A DNA stretch of 64,000 nt from NCBI GenBank assembly GCA_020698575.1, contig CM036248.1:11995729-12059728 (forward strand). Direction: 5' to 3'. The DNA comes from Bostrychus sinensis (lineage: Eukaryota; Chordata; Actinopteri; Gobiiformes; Eleotridae). The notes beneath the pieces were generated by a model. That model had not been told where the DNA came from and did not search any database. It worked only from the letters and a program-made list of their open reading frames with translations. Each line of letters starts with the position of its first letter. Positions within the stretch are counted from its first letter, which is position 1. Positions 55,681 to 64,000 of this stretch are shown piece by piece. The translations under genes were made by a program, and so were the position numbers.

Positions 55681-57593
55681 AAAAAGTACTGGTAGATGGA
55701 ATTTTGATCAAGAGGGATTTTTTTTTTTTTGCAAAACCGTTCATATAATCTCCTATTAAAAGTCTCAGATGAGAAACAGTCATATTTACCCTAAAGTCAA
55801 ACCATCTTTCCAGCACTCTCCCACATAAATCACTTTGAAGAAAAAAAAAAAGCAAGGAAAGCAAACAGGCAGGACTCACAGAACAGAAAAAGAGAGAGGG
55901 AAAAAAAAAAAAAACAGAAATATGGGGCATAGAAGCATAGATGAAGAGCAGTAGGGGGGTTGGGGGGCACAGTTTATCGAAGCAGCTTTGAATCAGCCAA
56001 TCACAGTGAAGGAAAAACATCAGCTGGTGCGTATCTTCCCCGGCGAGAGGAAGAGAGAATGAAAGGCGAGGAGGGCAAGTGCATATGAAAGCTGTGGAAA
56101 TAAATACAGTCCTATATCAATAAATGAGAGTATCAGGGAAAAGACCACTTGTTCCAGTGCTTCAGTTCAAAGGGAAATGCATATATCATATAGATTAAGT
56201 TAAACATTTCAAGCATGTCAGTTCTTTAATTTTGATAATTATTATTATTACAGCTCTAGAAAAATAAGAGACCACTGAAAAATGACCAGAACTAAAAGAC
56301 TAAAGACAAATTTTTTGTGAACTGCTGACAATATTTCTACTTTCCAAATAAAAGATTGCTCTTTAGAGCAGTTGTTTTCAAACTGTGGTACAAGTACCAC
56401 TGGTGGTACCCAGGATTCCTCTGTTGGTACTAGTTTTTTGAAGTTCAAGTCCTGGTTATGTGCTGGTTTAGACTCGGTTTAGTCTTTGTTTACTGCTTGG
56501 TTTATCTCTGGCTTAGGCCTGGTTTAGTCTAAGTTTACTCAGCATTTTGTCCTTGAGTAATGTTCATTTTAGTCCGTTAATAATTTAAAGAGTCACGTTT
56601 AAAGGCCTAGTTTTTGAGAATGTGGTGAAAACAGTTTAGAATAGCTCCTCAACACTTTTATGTCGTTTTATGTCAGATGTGCACTTTTCTTCTCTCTTTT
56701 CTGTCTCTTTTTCTTTTTTTCCCCAGTGTTTTGTGGTTTAAGCAGTAATACCAAGCTCTGGCATTGGCATCTTTCCAGCTGGACTTGCGGACATCCTTAC
56801 TCCAGTCTCTAAAGATGTGCATGAGCTCAGACTGAACCAATAAAAGTGTCACTGATTCAAAACTCCCTCCTTGTTCTGAGAGTGTGATTGGTCCAAAAAA
56901 ATCAGTCCCTGCTCTAGTTCCCCCTCTGTCAAAAACGCTTTATAATAAAGCCCCGATTGAGGTCTCAGCGTGTCATTTTTTTGTGTCTTGCTCTCCACCA
57001 GTTTTTTACATTGCTGTTGGGTAGCTTTTAACCACTCTCTCAGCCTTTCTTGATAGTCTGTGGGCTCATAAAGCAGAGGGGTGCAAAGGAATATAACAAA
57101 CACTGGGCTGGGATGGTTGTCAGACTCAGAGAGAGAATGATTTAAGGAGAAATTGCAGCGGACTCTTATTTTTTCAGAGCTGTTAATAATACATAATCAT
57201 AACAATTAAAATGAATAAATGCTTGAAATATTTCCCTGTGTTAACTATAGGGACATACCCACTTTTTGAACAGAACTGCTGAAATAAAGTCACTTTTCTT
57301 GCATATTCTAATTAATTGATATAGGATTTGTACAAGTCTGTCTCCCCAGCAGTAACAGATATGTCGTTTTTTATCATCAGCTGACTTCTTCACGATGCAA
57401 CCTCGTCCAGTGTGTGTAAATGCATATGAAGGGCGTGTCCCAAAAAGTAATAAATAGGTTAAAAAAATAATCAGGGAGACAGTATAAGTGCGACTGGCCA
57501 GAGCTTGGTTGGTGCACGCGGAGGGTCCAGTTGAAATTGAGGTTGTATGTAGTTTATAGGGCCCAAAAGTTTTGAGTCTTGAGTTTTGTGGGA
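55681..57593. other. interval downstream of rps6ka6 stop (may include its 3' UTR)
   Basis: On the minus strand this follows the rps6ka6 stop codon, so the part nearest 57593 is transcribed. I could not place a poly(A) signal with confidence. A short tggtttagtc decamer array (about 56455-56540) and a hAT-like end (gcagttgttttcaaactg, 56369) are present. Frames at 55535-56020 and 56849-57103 show no known motif. Confidence 0.35.
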
Positions 57594-57719
57594 CTACATG
57601 TCGGTGGAGGTGAGCTTCTTCATGCTGCGCCGCTGGGCTAAACTCGAAGCAGCCACCGGCTCCAACACGGGCTGACTGGTCTTCTGGCTCAGAGCGGAGT
57701 AGGTGGCAGCCATCGCTCC
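57594..57719 (-). CDS. rps6ka6: rps6ka6 last exon, autoinhibitory and ERK-docking tail
   Basis: 126 bases, 41 codons plus TAG at 57594-57596. Begins GAMAATYSAL (autoinhibitory helix region). Docking motif LAQRRSMKK. Ends STDM, where known RSK paralogues end in a leucine (for example STAL in RSK2). Acceptor gttcag. Confidence 0.95.
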   Translation of the reverse strand, partial: GAMAATYSALSQKTSQPVLEPVAASSLAQRRSMKKLTSTDM

Positions 57720-60700
57720 CTGAACACACAAGAGAAAAGACATCAGGGTCCATATACTTTTTTACCAAGAATTCCCATTCCCATGACTTTTCCAAAACTT
57801 TTGACTAAATTTGTTAAAATAGTATTCAAAATGTCCAATGTGATGCATGATTAGAAACATACATTTGATGCAATTTCATTTATTAAATTTGGAAACTAGT
57901 CAGTTGAAGAAAGAAAAACCTGTTGGGGCTTCTTCCCCCAGAAATATATTATTCAACTAATTTTACTGAGTTATACACCAGTGATTAAAAGATAATTATG
58001 CTACAGTATATTAGATATAATCTAATCATCTATGCTGCTTTAAAGCATTACCAAAACCAGAGCCAAAGATGAGCAAAAAAGTTATGTAGTTCAAATATCC
58101 TGCAAAAAAACAGATACAGGTCACTTTTTCCTGCAGTGAGAACAAGAAGAGGCCAAGAAGACAGCGTTTCTACTGAACACTTATATTTACTGTATTCTAG
58201 CTGGCGCAGGTTTAACTAAGAGTGGCCCAATGTTACTCAGACTTACTTAAATTTCCAAAACTTTCCCAGGATCTGGAGATTGCATTTTAAAATTTCATGA
58301 CTTTTACAGGTTTTCCATGACTGTACGAACCCTGAGATATTAGGATTTCTTCTAGTATCGATAGTTTTGTGTACCTTAAGAAACCATCTTGAATCTTAGT
58401 TATGCTTTGAACTGACCACTTTGGAGTGTGGTATGTATAGCAATAAGGAAGGTCAAGGGTACATAATATAATCAGAGGAGTTGGCAAGAGTTGCATTTAT
58501 AATCTAAATAATGAACTGTAACACTTTAGAATAACTCATTTGATAAAGCATTAGTTAAATAAGCAGTTAATTGCCTATTTACAAAGCATTATTGCAAAAA
58601 AATCCAATGAGTTAACATTGTTAACAATTCATTCTTTAGTAATAAAACCACGTAAATCATTGCAAAATCATACAACAGTGTTAATAAGTATCTATAAACT
58701 CCTATTATTGTTATTATTACTTATTATTAATGCTTTAATACTGCTTAAAAGTGGTTAAGAGTTATCAAATTAACAAAAGCTTGACATATAGTGAAGACAT
58801 ATGATCATATTAGTAATGACAGAAAGGCAAGTCATCAAATCTCTGAAAGAAAAAGTGATCTGGAAAAATATATTCTCATTGATCAGTGCTCAGATTACAC
58901 TTACCATGTACACTGGCTAGTTTAACCACATCATATGACATTTAATTTTTGTCTGCTTCTTGCATATTTTAGGTAGTTAAAGCATGATGAAACCACTTTG
59001 CACACTACAACATTCATTTAAAAGTCTAGACTACACAAATTACCCAATAAGATTACATCAGCATTACTTAGAAAAAAATCTGTTCAGTCGCCATTTTTTA
59101 CTGTGATGGAGCTGCCCTCTTCTGGGGGAAAAAGGTAATGCAGTTAGAGCCACGATTTGTAAACTGACCTTTACTAAATGTGGTGCATCGTGTCGCGTGA
59201 GCTGGAAGTGCGGTAACGTATCTCTGCAGGTGATCCAGGAATGCTTTAGGACCTGCTCCGCCGTGTATCGCTGGTGAGGGTCCACGTGCAGCATATGGGA
59301 AAGTAGGTCCTGGGATGAAGAAAGTTAATAATCCCCTTTAGGACTGTGTAAGCTTATAAACTGGTTTTCTTTTCTTTCTCAGGCCATGAGAACAAAATAA
59401 AACTAGATGTACCTTTGAAGACTCTGAAACAGTGTCCCAGTTGCCACCAGTCAAAGCAAACTTGCCAGATCCTATTCGGAGTAAAATCTCCTCTGGTGTG
59501 TCATTTGGCCCATTAGCAAACGGCGTGTACCTGGCATCAAACAAAAGGGAAAGGTTTAGCCAAAAAAAACTCATTGGGTAGCTCCAGGTTTTGTCTTGTA
59601 AAATTTAAGGCCTATTTAAGACTGTTTAATGCCGTTTAGAATGAAATTTAATACCAACACTGTCAACAACCAAACAATAATTCAATGTAAAATGATGAAA
59701 TACCTCCAGTGCTGCATGAAATATAACCGAATCATAAAATATAATAACATTTCTCAAAAAGTATATTGTAGATTGTTATTGTGGTGACACAGTACTTTAA
59801 AAAACATATGTATCAAAAATTTTACAAATTTAATACCTGGTTGAACATAATTTTATATTTACTGATTAGATTTAATCCTTTTAAGGATTTAATTTTGACA
59901 TCATCAACGTTAATGCCTTGGGCCTATCCTGTTAATATATTGTTTATGGTCTACTGTGAATAAAATATAGTTAAACAGAGAATTGTAACCCTATTGTGTT
60001 GAGCACCCATTTATCTTACCCTGCCAACATAGTATAGAGTAGGACTCCCAGACTCCAGATATCACACGCTGCATCATAACCTTGCCGCATTAGTACCTAG
60101 GTCAACAACAGAGAAAAAGATCCTTACTTCAGTAATTCTTAACTTGAAAGTTGTCAGTTCATGCCTAAAAATGGGGTTTGTTGTCTTTTTTAAAATATTT
60201 TTTTACCTCTGGCGCCACAAAGTTGGCAGTGTAACAGGGAGTGAGGAGCAGCCCGTTGCCGCCCCGAAGCTGCTTGGCAAACCCAAAGTCACAGATTCGT
60301 ATTGAGTCGGGATTCCCAGAGTCGTCCATGTAAAGGATGTTGCTGGGTTTCAGGTCCCTGTGTACCACCTGCCAAGATGAGAGGGCAATATGTAAGTTCA
60401 ATATAATGGACTTGCGTGTGGTTAGGGCAGCACAATAAAAAAACAAACAAACAAACAAAAAAAGTTAAGTATTTTACTGGTAATATAAATGTTTAATATA
60501 AATGCTGAATTAAACCACAGAAATACATAATTCTGGAGTAACTTCTACCACAAAAAACAAAGACTGAACTGGGAATAAAGCAGGTCAAGGATAAAACTAA
60601 ATTTTGAACTAAACCAGGGCTAAACTCGGACTAATTTTTAGATGAATTCAGCCCCAAACCAGGGCTAAACTAAGACAAAATATAGGATCAATTTAGAACT

Positions 60701-61431
60701 AAATCAGGGTTAAACTAGGACTAAATTTAGGATGAATTCAGCTCTAAACCAAGGTTAAACTAGGACTAAACCTAACAATGAATTCATTACTAAACTAGGG
60801 CTAAACTAAGACTAAATTTACGATGAATTTAGTGCTAAATTGGAGCTAAAATGGGACTAAATTTAGGAAGAATTCAGCGCTTTGGGGTTAAACCAGAGAC
60901 AAAACAAGTAGTTCGGATTACATTTTGTATCAACCAGGTATAAACAACAAACTAAATGCACCTTAGTGCAGAACTGAATAAAAAGATGTCAAATGGAGGA
61001 CCATAACATAACGGGGTTAGGAGCACTTTTTGCACAACGGATAATGCAAAGGCTTATACAGTACAGCTAGAACAATAATTAAATCAGTCTTACCCCCTGG
61101 CAGTGGAGGTAGTCAACAGTCTTTGTGATGGTGTAGAGCACAGCACTGGCCTCTCTCTCAGAAAAAAACTTTTGTCTGAGGATTCGGTCGAGCAGCTCTC
61201 CCCCCTTCATCAGCTCCGTCACCAGGTAAACGTACCTGCCCTCGTCATACACCTGAGGAACACAGGGCAACAGGTAATGTATGCTCAAGAATCTCTCAAA
61301 ATGTCATTTAAAATACATATATGCAGTGAAATGATACATACGTCTTTTAACGTGATGATGTTTGGATGCTGCCCGTATCGCATCAGGATTTCTATTTCTT
61401 CTGAGGGATCTCTCTTACTTTTGTCAATAAT
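57594..61431 (-). CDS. rps6ka6: ribosomal protein S6 kinase alpha-6 (RSK4), 3' seven exons, partial
   Basis: A cytoplasmic/nuclear Ser/Thr kinase of the p90RSK family, acting downstream of ERK. Seven exons with matching phases and GT-AG junctions encode 290 residues of the C-terminal kinase domain plus the tail. Visible features are the alphaC-region EEIEILMRYGQHPN, hinge-side VTELMKGGELLDRIL, catalytic loop HRDLKPSNIL, DFG (ICDFGFAK), the activation-loop threonine in LLTPCYTANF that ERK phosphorylates in RSKs, APE, the autoinhibitory-helix-like AATYSAL, and the ERK-docking LAQRRSMKK. PVLEPVAASSLAQRRSMKK points to RSK4; RSK2 has PVGRSTLAQRRGIKK. The N-terminal AGC kinase domain and linker must be encoded beyond the right edge of the window. 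Exons: 61342-61431, 61094-61252, 60207-60368, 60020-60096, 59413-59530, 59169-59309, 57594-57719. Confidence 0.95.
57720..59168 (-). other. rps6ka6: rps6ka6 last intron
   Basis: About 1.45 kb, AT-rich, no exon-like frame. Donor at 59168 and acceptor at 57720-57721. No transposon with clear ends was recognised. Confidence 0.7.
59169..59309 (-). CDS. rps6ka6: rps6ka6 exon, end of kinase domain
   Basis: 141 bases, 47 codons, DLLSHMLHVDPHQRYTAEQV to DAPHLVK, with the conserved HVDPHQR and a W in HSWIT. Acceptor catcccag, donor gtcagt. Confidence 0.95.
59413..59530 (-). CDS. rps6ka6: rps6ka6 exon, YTPFANG segment
   Basis: 118 bases. The first base completes the split glycine codon, then YTPFANGPNDTPEEILLRIG to SESSK. 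Acceptor atgccag, donor gtacat. Matches the RSK family with no indels. Confidence 0.94.
60020..60096 (-). CDS. rps6ka6: rps6ka6 exon, helix F region
   Basis: 77 bases, starting VLMRQGYDAACDIWSLGV and ending MLA plus two bases of the next codon. Acceptor gacctag, donor gtaagat. Confidence 0.94.
60207..60368 (-). CDS. rps6ka6: rps6ka6 exon, catalytic loop, DFG and activation loop
   Basis: 162 bases, 54 codons. Contains HRDLKPSNIL, the Asp-Phe-Gly triad and the activation-loop LTPCYTANF, ending in VAPE. All key catalytic residues are present, so an active kinase is expected. Acceptor ttggcag, donor gtaaaa. Confidence 0.96.
60370..61093 (-). other. rps6ka6: rps6ka6 intron containing decamer array
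   Basis: From about 60570 to 60910 the intron holds a diverged ctaaactaggacta-type array like that at 33050. No exon-like segment. Confidence 0.65.
60570..60910. repeat. degenerate tandem array of ctaaaccagga-type decamers
   Basis: Repeated blocks such as accagggctaaac, aggactaaatttaggatgaa and ctaaactaggact, within an rps6ka6 intron. Same unit type as the intergenic arrays. Confidence 0.8.
61094..61252 (-). CDS. rps6ka6: rps6ka6 exon, hinge to helix E
   Basis: 159 bases, 53 codons, VYDEGRYVYLVTELMKGGEL through TVDYLHCQG. The acceptor is cctcag and the donor gtaagac. Phase 0 on both sides. Confidence 0.95.
61342..61431 (-). CDS. rps6ka6: rps6ka6 exon, alphaC region
   Basis: Ninety bases, 30 codons, starting IIDKSKRDPSEEIEIL and ending NIITLKD. 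The acceptor is ...ggcag and the donor gtatgt. Phase 0 at both ends. The exon before it, with the glycine loop and invariant lysine of the C-terminal kinase domain, was not found before 64000, so the intron is over 2.5 kb. Confidence 0.93.
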
Positions 61432-62890
61432 CTGCCATAAACAAAAGCATTAAAACAGGTAAGTAAACACAATGCAATATATATTTTTTTACATTACCAC
61501 AATACAGAACATTATAAAGCCACTGAAACAAGCCATTTTCTACAGTTTTATGTGAAAAGGCATTGGTCTATGTGAATCTGTGCTGCCCTCTGTTGTCACT
61601 TCAAAAAAATTACATTTAGGGCCATATTTACTAAGACGGGTGCTAAATTGCGAGTGCTGCTTAAAAAATAGCATTTGCTATTTGTGGGCATGTTGCATGT
61701 GAAGCGAAAGAGAAACTGTGCAAGTAATCGCTGCCCCAAATCTGATTTGTAAATGAGAATTTTGCGTGAGCCAAGGACACACTACAGCAAAAGCAATACT
61801 GCTCAGCTGCAACTGCATTTTTCCCTGTAGTAATGCAACGCAAAAGTCAATCTGAAAATCTAGCCTCAAAAAACAGGATTGATTGTAGTAGAGTGAATGT
61901 GTTCACTGTCTTTGAGGGGTAATCTTTTCATTGCATTTTACTTTCTTCTATTTATTTCTTCTACTTTGCGTAGTCTGTCCTTGTTAAATGTCTCATGCGA
62001 TTCAAGTGGAGAGAGAGGAAAGGTAAAGTCCTATTCACTGTCTGTCAGAGCCAGGAACCTTTAAAATTATACAAAATATATCAAGTAGCAGCCCGTATGA
62101 AGTGTTGATGGGTGATCAAGTAAATATTTAAACATTTAAAACAATTTTCGATGCCCTCCGCTCGTACATTAAACAGCAGCCTTGACCCACTGTGGGCAGC
62201 TGTCAATGAAGCGCTGCAGCAAGCATTGAGAAGCAAAGGAATAAACACAAGTGAGACTGTCAGCATCTTCACTGTAAAAGGTAAGGTAAGGTAAAAGGAC
62301 GTACAGACTGAAAGCCCAGAGACAGGAGCTGTAAAGGCTGCACTTCAGTGAGATATGAGCAAGAATCAAGCAAAAGGTATTGCAGGGTAAGTCTGTCTCT
62401 TTGTTTCCTCCGCCTTCAAATCAACACTTTATTGTTGTATCTTTGTAAATGAGCCCTTTAAAGCATTATAACTTATTTGCGACGACCCATCTGTCCACTT
62501 AAAGCTACACTTGTTCCTCCGCAAAACTTTTGCACCTGCTCCTCCAACGTGCTAACCTTACATGCAGATTTAGCTCTGGTGGTCGTGATAAATTAAATAA
62601 TGACCCCAATGTGATTCCATTTGCATTTTTCACGTCCTGAATTTTGAGCATTTTGCCGAGAACGCCTTGTTTTACAGATTCATTGAGTCACTGAAGCAAA
62701 ATCTGCTCTGCGCTCATTCAGCTCCTGTGAGAGACACAAACCTCAGCTGCATCTGGGTTTTTCCCCACTTTTAGCGCATCTTTTTCATTTAGGGTGTGTG
62801 CAAACCTTTGATAAATTTGGCCCTTAGTGTATTTAGACAAATTTGAACTTATACAAGCTTGGGATATGTTTGATAACATTCACAAGTCAA
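61432..62890 (-). other. rps6ka6: rps6ka6 intron sequence, no exon seen
   Basis: AT-rich upstream intron. From 61620 to 62825 the ends show ttagggccatatttactaag on the left and, on the minus strand, taagggccaaatttatcaaa on the right, so a decayed transposon of about 1.2 kb is likely. No splice-bounded coding segment. Confidence 0.45.
61615..62826. mobile_element. probable DNA transposon with inverted ends
   Basis: The left end has ttagggccatatttactaag and the right end (minus strand) has taagggccaaatttatcaaa, an inverted match of about 15 in 20. The interior has gcgagtgctgc at the left and tttgcacacacccta on the minus strand at the right. No transposase was recognised. The superfamily was not assigned. 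Confidence 0.5.
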
Positions 62891-62893
62891 GTG

Positions 62894-63439
62894 CAGTGGT
62901 TCTCAACTAGTTTAATTTTTGGACCCAATTTCAGTCCCAATTTCATCAAATCATTTTATTGCAGGGGTGTCCAAACTATTTTTGTTAGCCCTCTAAATTC
63001 ATTTTCAACAATCCCAAATTGCAACAGCTTGTTTTACTTAACACAAAATAAAATGCTTCATATTTGTGTGGGGTGGACCTGGCATAAAGGAAAGAAAATT
63101 TGTTTTTGGGGCACTGAAAAAAATGTATTCTATGTGCCAGTCCCAAGCCCAAATAAATATGGACTTGATAAATGTGGGGAAGCTAAAAGGGCAGTCAAAT
63201 AGGAGTCAAAATACGCCGCCTCTAATGAGTGGCCCTTCATATAGTTTTCAGTATGTGGCGCTCAATAAAATCAATTTGGACACCTCTGCTTTATTGTGAT
63301 AGCAAGTTAGTTTCCAAAGTAATTTTACACTGTACTATGCCCTTTATGGCACATGTGTTTTAAATTCTGTTAAACCATTTCATGTCATTAAAAGAAAATC
63401 TAGGCTTCAAATGAGCAACCCACATTTTGATAATCGCTG
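62894..63439. mobile_element. hAT-type element, host of a nested insertion
   Basis: The left end is cagtggttctcaactagttt and the right end (minus strand) is cagcgattatcaaaatgtgg. The centre holds the complete element at 62962-63288. No clear target duplication. Lies in an rps6ka6 intron. Confidence 0.55.
62962..63288. mobile_element. hAT-type MITE (caggggtgtccaaact ends), nested
   Basis: The left end is caggggtgtccaaact and the right end (minus strand) is cagaggtgtccaaattg. The flanking 8-mers ttttattg (62954-62961) and ctttattg (63289-63296) differ at one position. 327 bp. The 119-codon plus-strand frame over it is made of transposon sequence. Confidence 0.8.
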
Positions 63440-64000
63440 GTGTATAGGTGAAGAATGTAAGACTCTTCTAAGACGCTATCTCAGGTGACTGGCCCTAACT
63501 CACCTACACACTGTTCTTATTATTATAGTCGTCATTTCTATATTTACCACTGGCATTATATAAAATAAGCTTATTCACATCACATTATTACACATGAAGT
63601 TCATTGGTGTAATCAGATAAAGTGGAAAAAGCCTTTCTACTTACAAACTTTACTTGGTAAGAACATGCAAAATGACAACATGGAGGGATTACACACCGCT
63701 TTACAACATGTCTTATATATTAATCTCCAACAGGGTTATACAACGGTACTATAAATGCCCAGTAATTGGTGTAATTATCTTCTGACAGCGATGACTAGAG
63801 TCTAGTATGCAAATGTTGAGATCTCATTAATCATAAGGGGCTCCGTAATACTCAACACGGTTCATTGTGACCTTTTCTATTACCAAACACTTTACACAAT
63901 ATCTGTACATGTAAACAGCAGGGTAAAAAAGGAGGCCCTATTAGTGGTTCTTAAACTATTTTTATGTGCAAATAAAGTGTACATAATCAACATAAATATG
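63440..64000 (-). other. rps6ka6: rps6ka6 intron sequence to the window edge
   Basis: AT-rich with no exon detected. Confidence 0.4.

Noticed and set aside
55535..56020. 161-codon minus-strand frame
   Set aside because: It runs through a Tc1 copy and phenylalanine-rich poly-T antisense sequence. No motif or splice support.
57241..57795. 184-codon continuous minus-strand frame
   Set aside because: It overlaps the rps6ka6 last exon in a different frame and continues through intron and 3' UTR. The spliced RSK4 reading is the real one.
62843..63202. 119-codon plus-strand frame
   Set aside because: It spans two nested transposons.
61441..64000. Search for the preceding rps6ka6 exon (glycine loop and lysine)
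   Set aside because: No splice-bounded segment with the expected GTGSYS-like or AVK-like residues was found by reading the minus strand.

Overview
The window looks like nuclear DNA of a teleost fish. The coding content is vertebrate. The non-coding DNA is AT-rich and full of microsatellites, tRNA-derived SINEs, decayed Tc1/mariner copies and short hAT-type non-autonomous elements of kinds common in ray-finned fish. The species cannot be read from the sequence. Almost all short open frames here are chance readings of intergenic or repeat DNA.

Only two protein-coding genes are supported. The first is pou3f4 (Brn4-class POU transcription factor), a complete intronless gene on the plus strand (39968-40918, 316 residues). 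Its promoter carries CCAAT boxes, a GC box and an E-box. The second is the 3' part of rps6ka6 (RSK4) on the minus strand: seven exons (57594-61431) encoding most of the C-terminal kinase domain and the RSK tail. Its earlier exons lie beyond the right edge. The two genes converge and are 16.7 kb apart. POU3F4 and RPS6KA6 are also neighbours in this orientation on human Xq21, so this is conserved microsynteny.

Layout: 1-480 is a 22-bp minisatellite running off the left edge. 480-39,700 is a gene desert upstream of pou3f4, a mosaic of transposon remnants and islands of CpG-retaining, homeodomain-site-rich sequence that I read as candidate conserved enhancers of pou3f4. 39,700-42,000 is the pou3f4 gene. 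42,000-57,590 is the convergent intergenic interval with more repeats and two of the best enhancer candidates (about 49.74-49.99 kb and 51.42-51.94 kb). 57,594-64,000 is rps6ka6 with transposon-rich introns.

How the genes relate: pou3f4 encodes a developmental regulator of inner ear and neural tissue, and the surrounding desert probably holds its control elements. RSK4 is a growth-factor (ERK) pathway kinase, probably a neighbour by synteny and not a functional partner. I found no undescribed coding system. The most informative unusual structures are nested transposons whose target-site duplications and empty-site paralogues can be read in the window, a duplicated about 190-bp element, a three-copy local repeat, and a near-perfect 34-bp hairpin.
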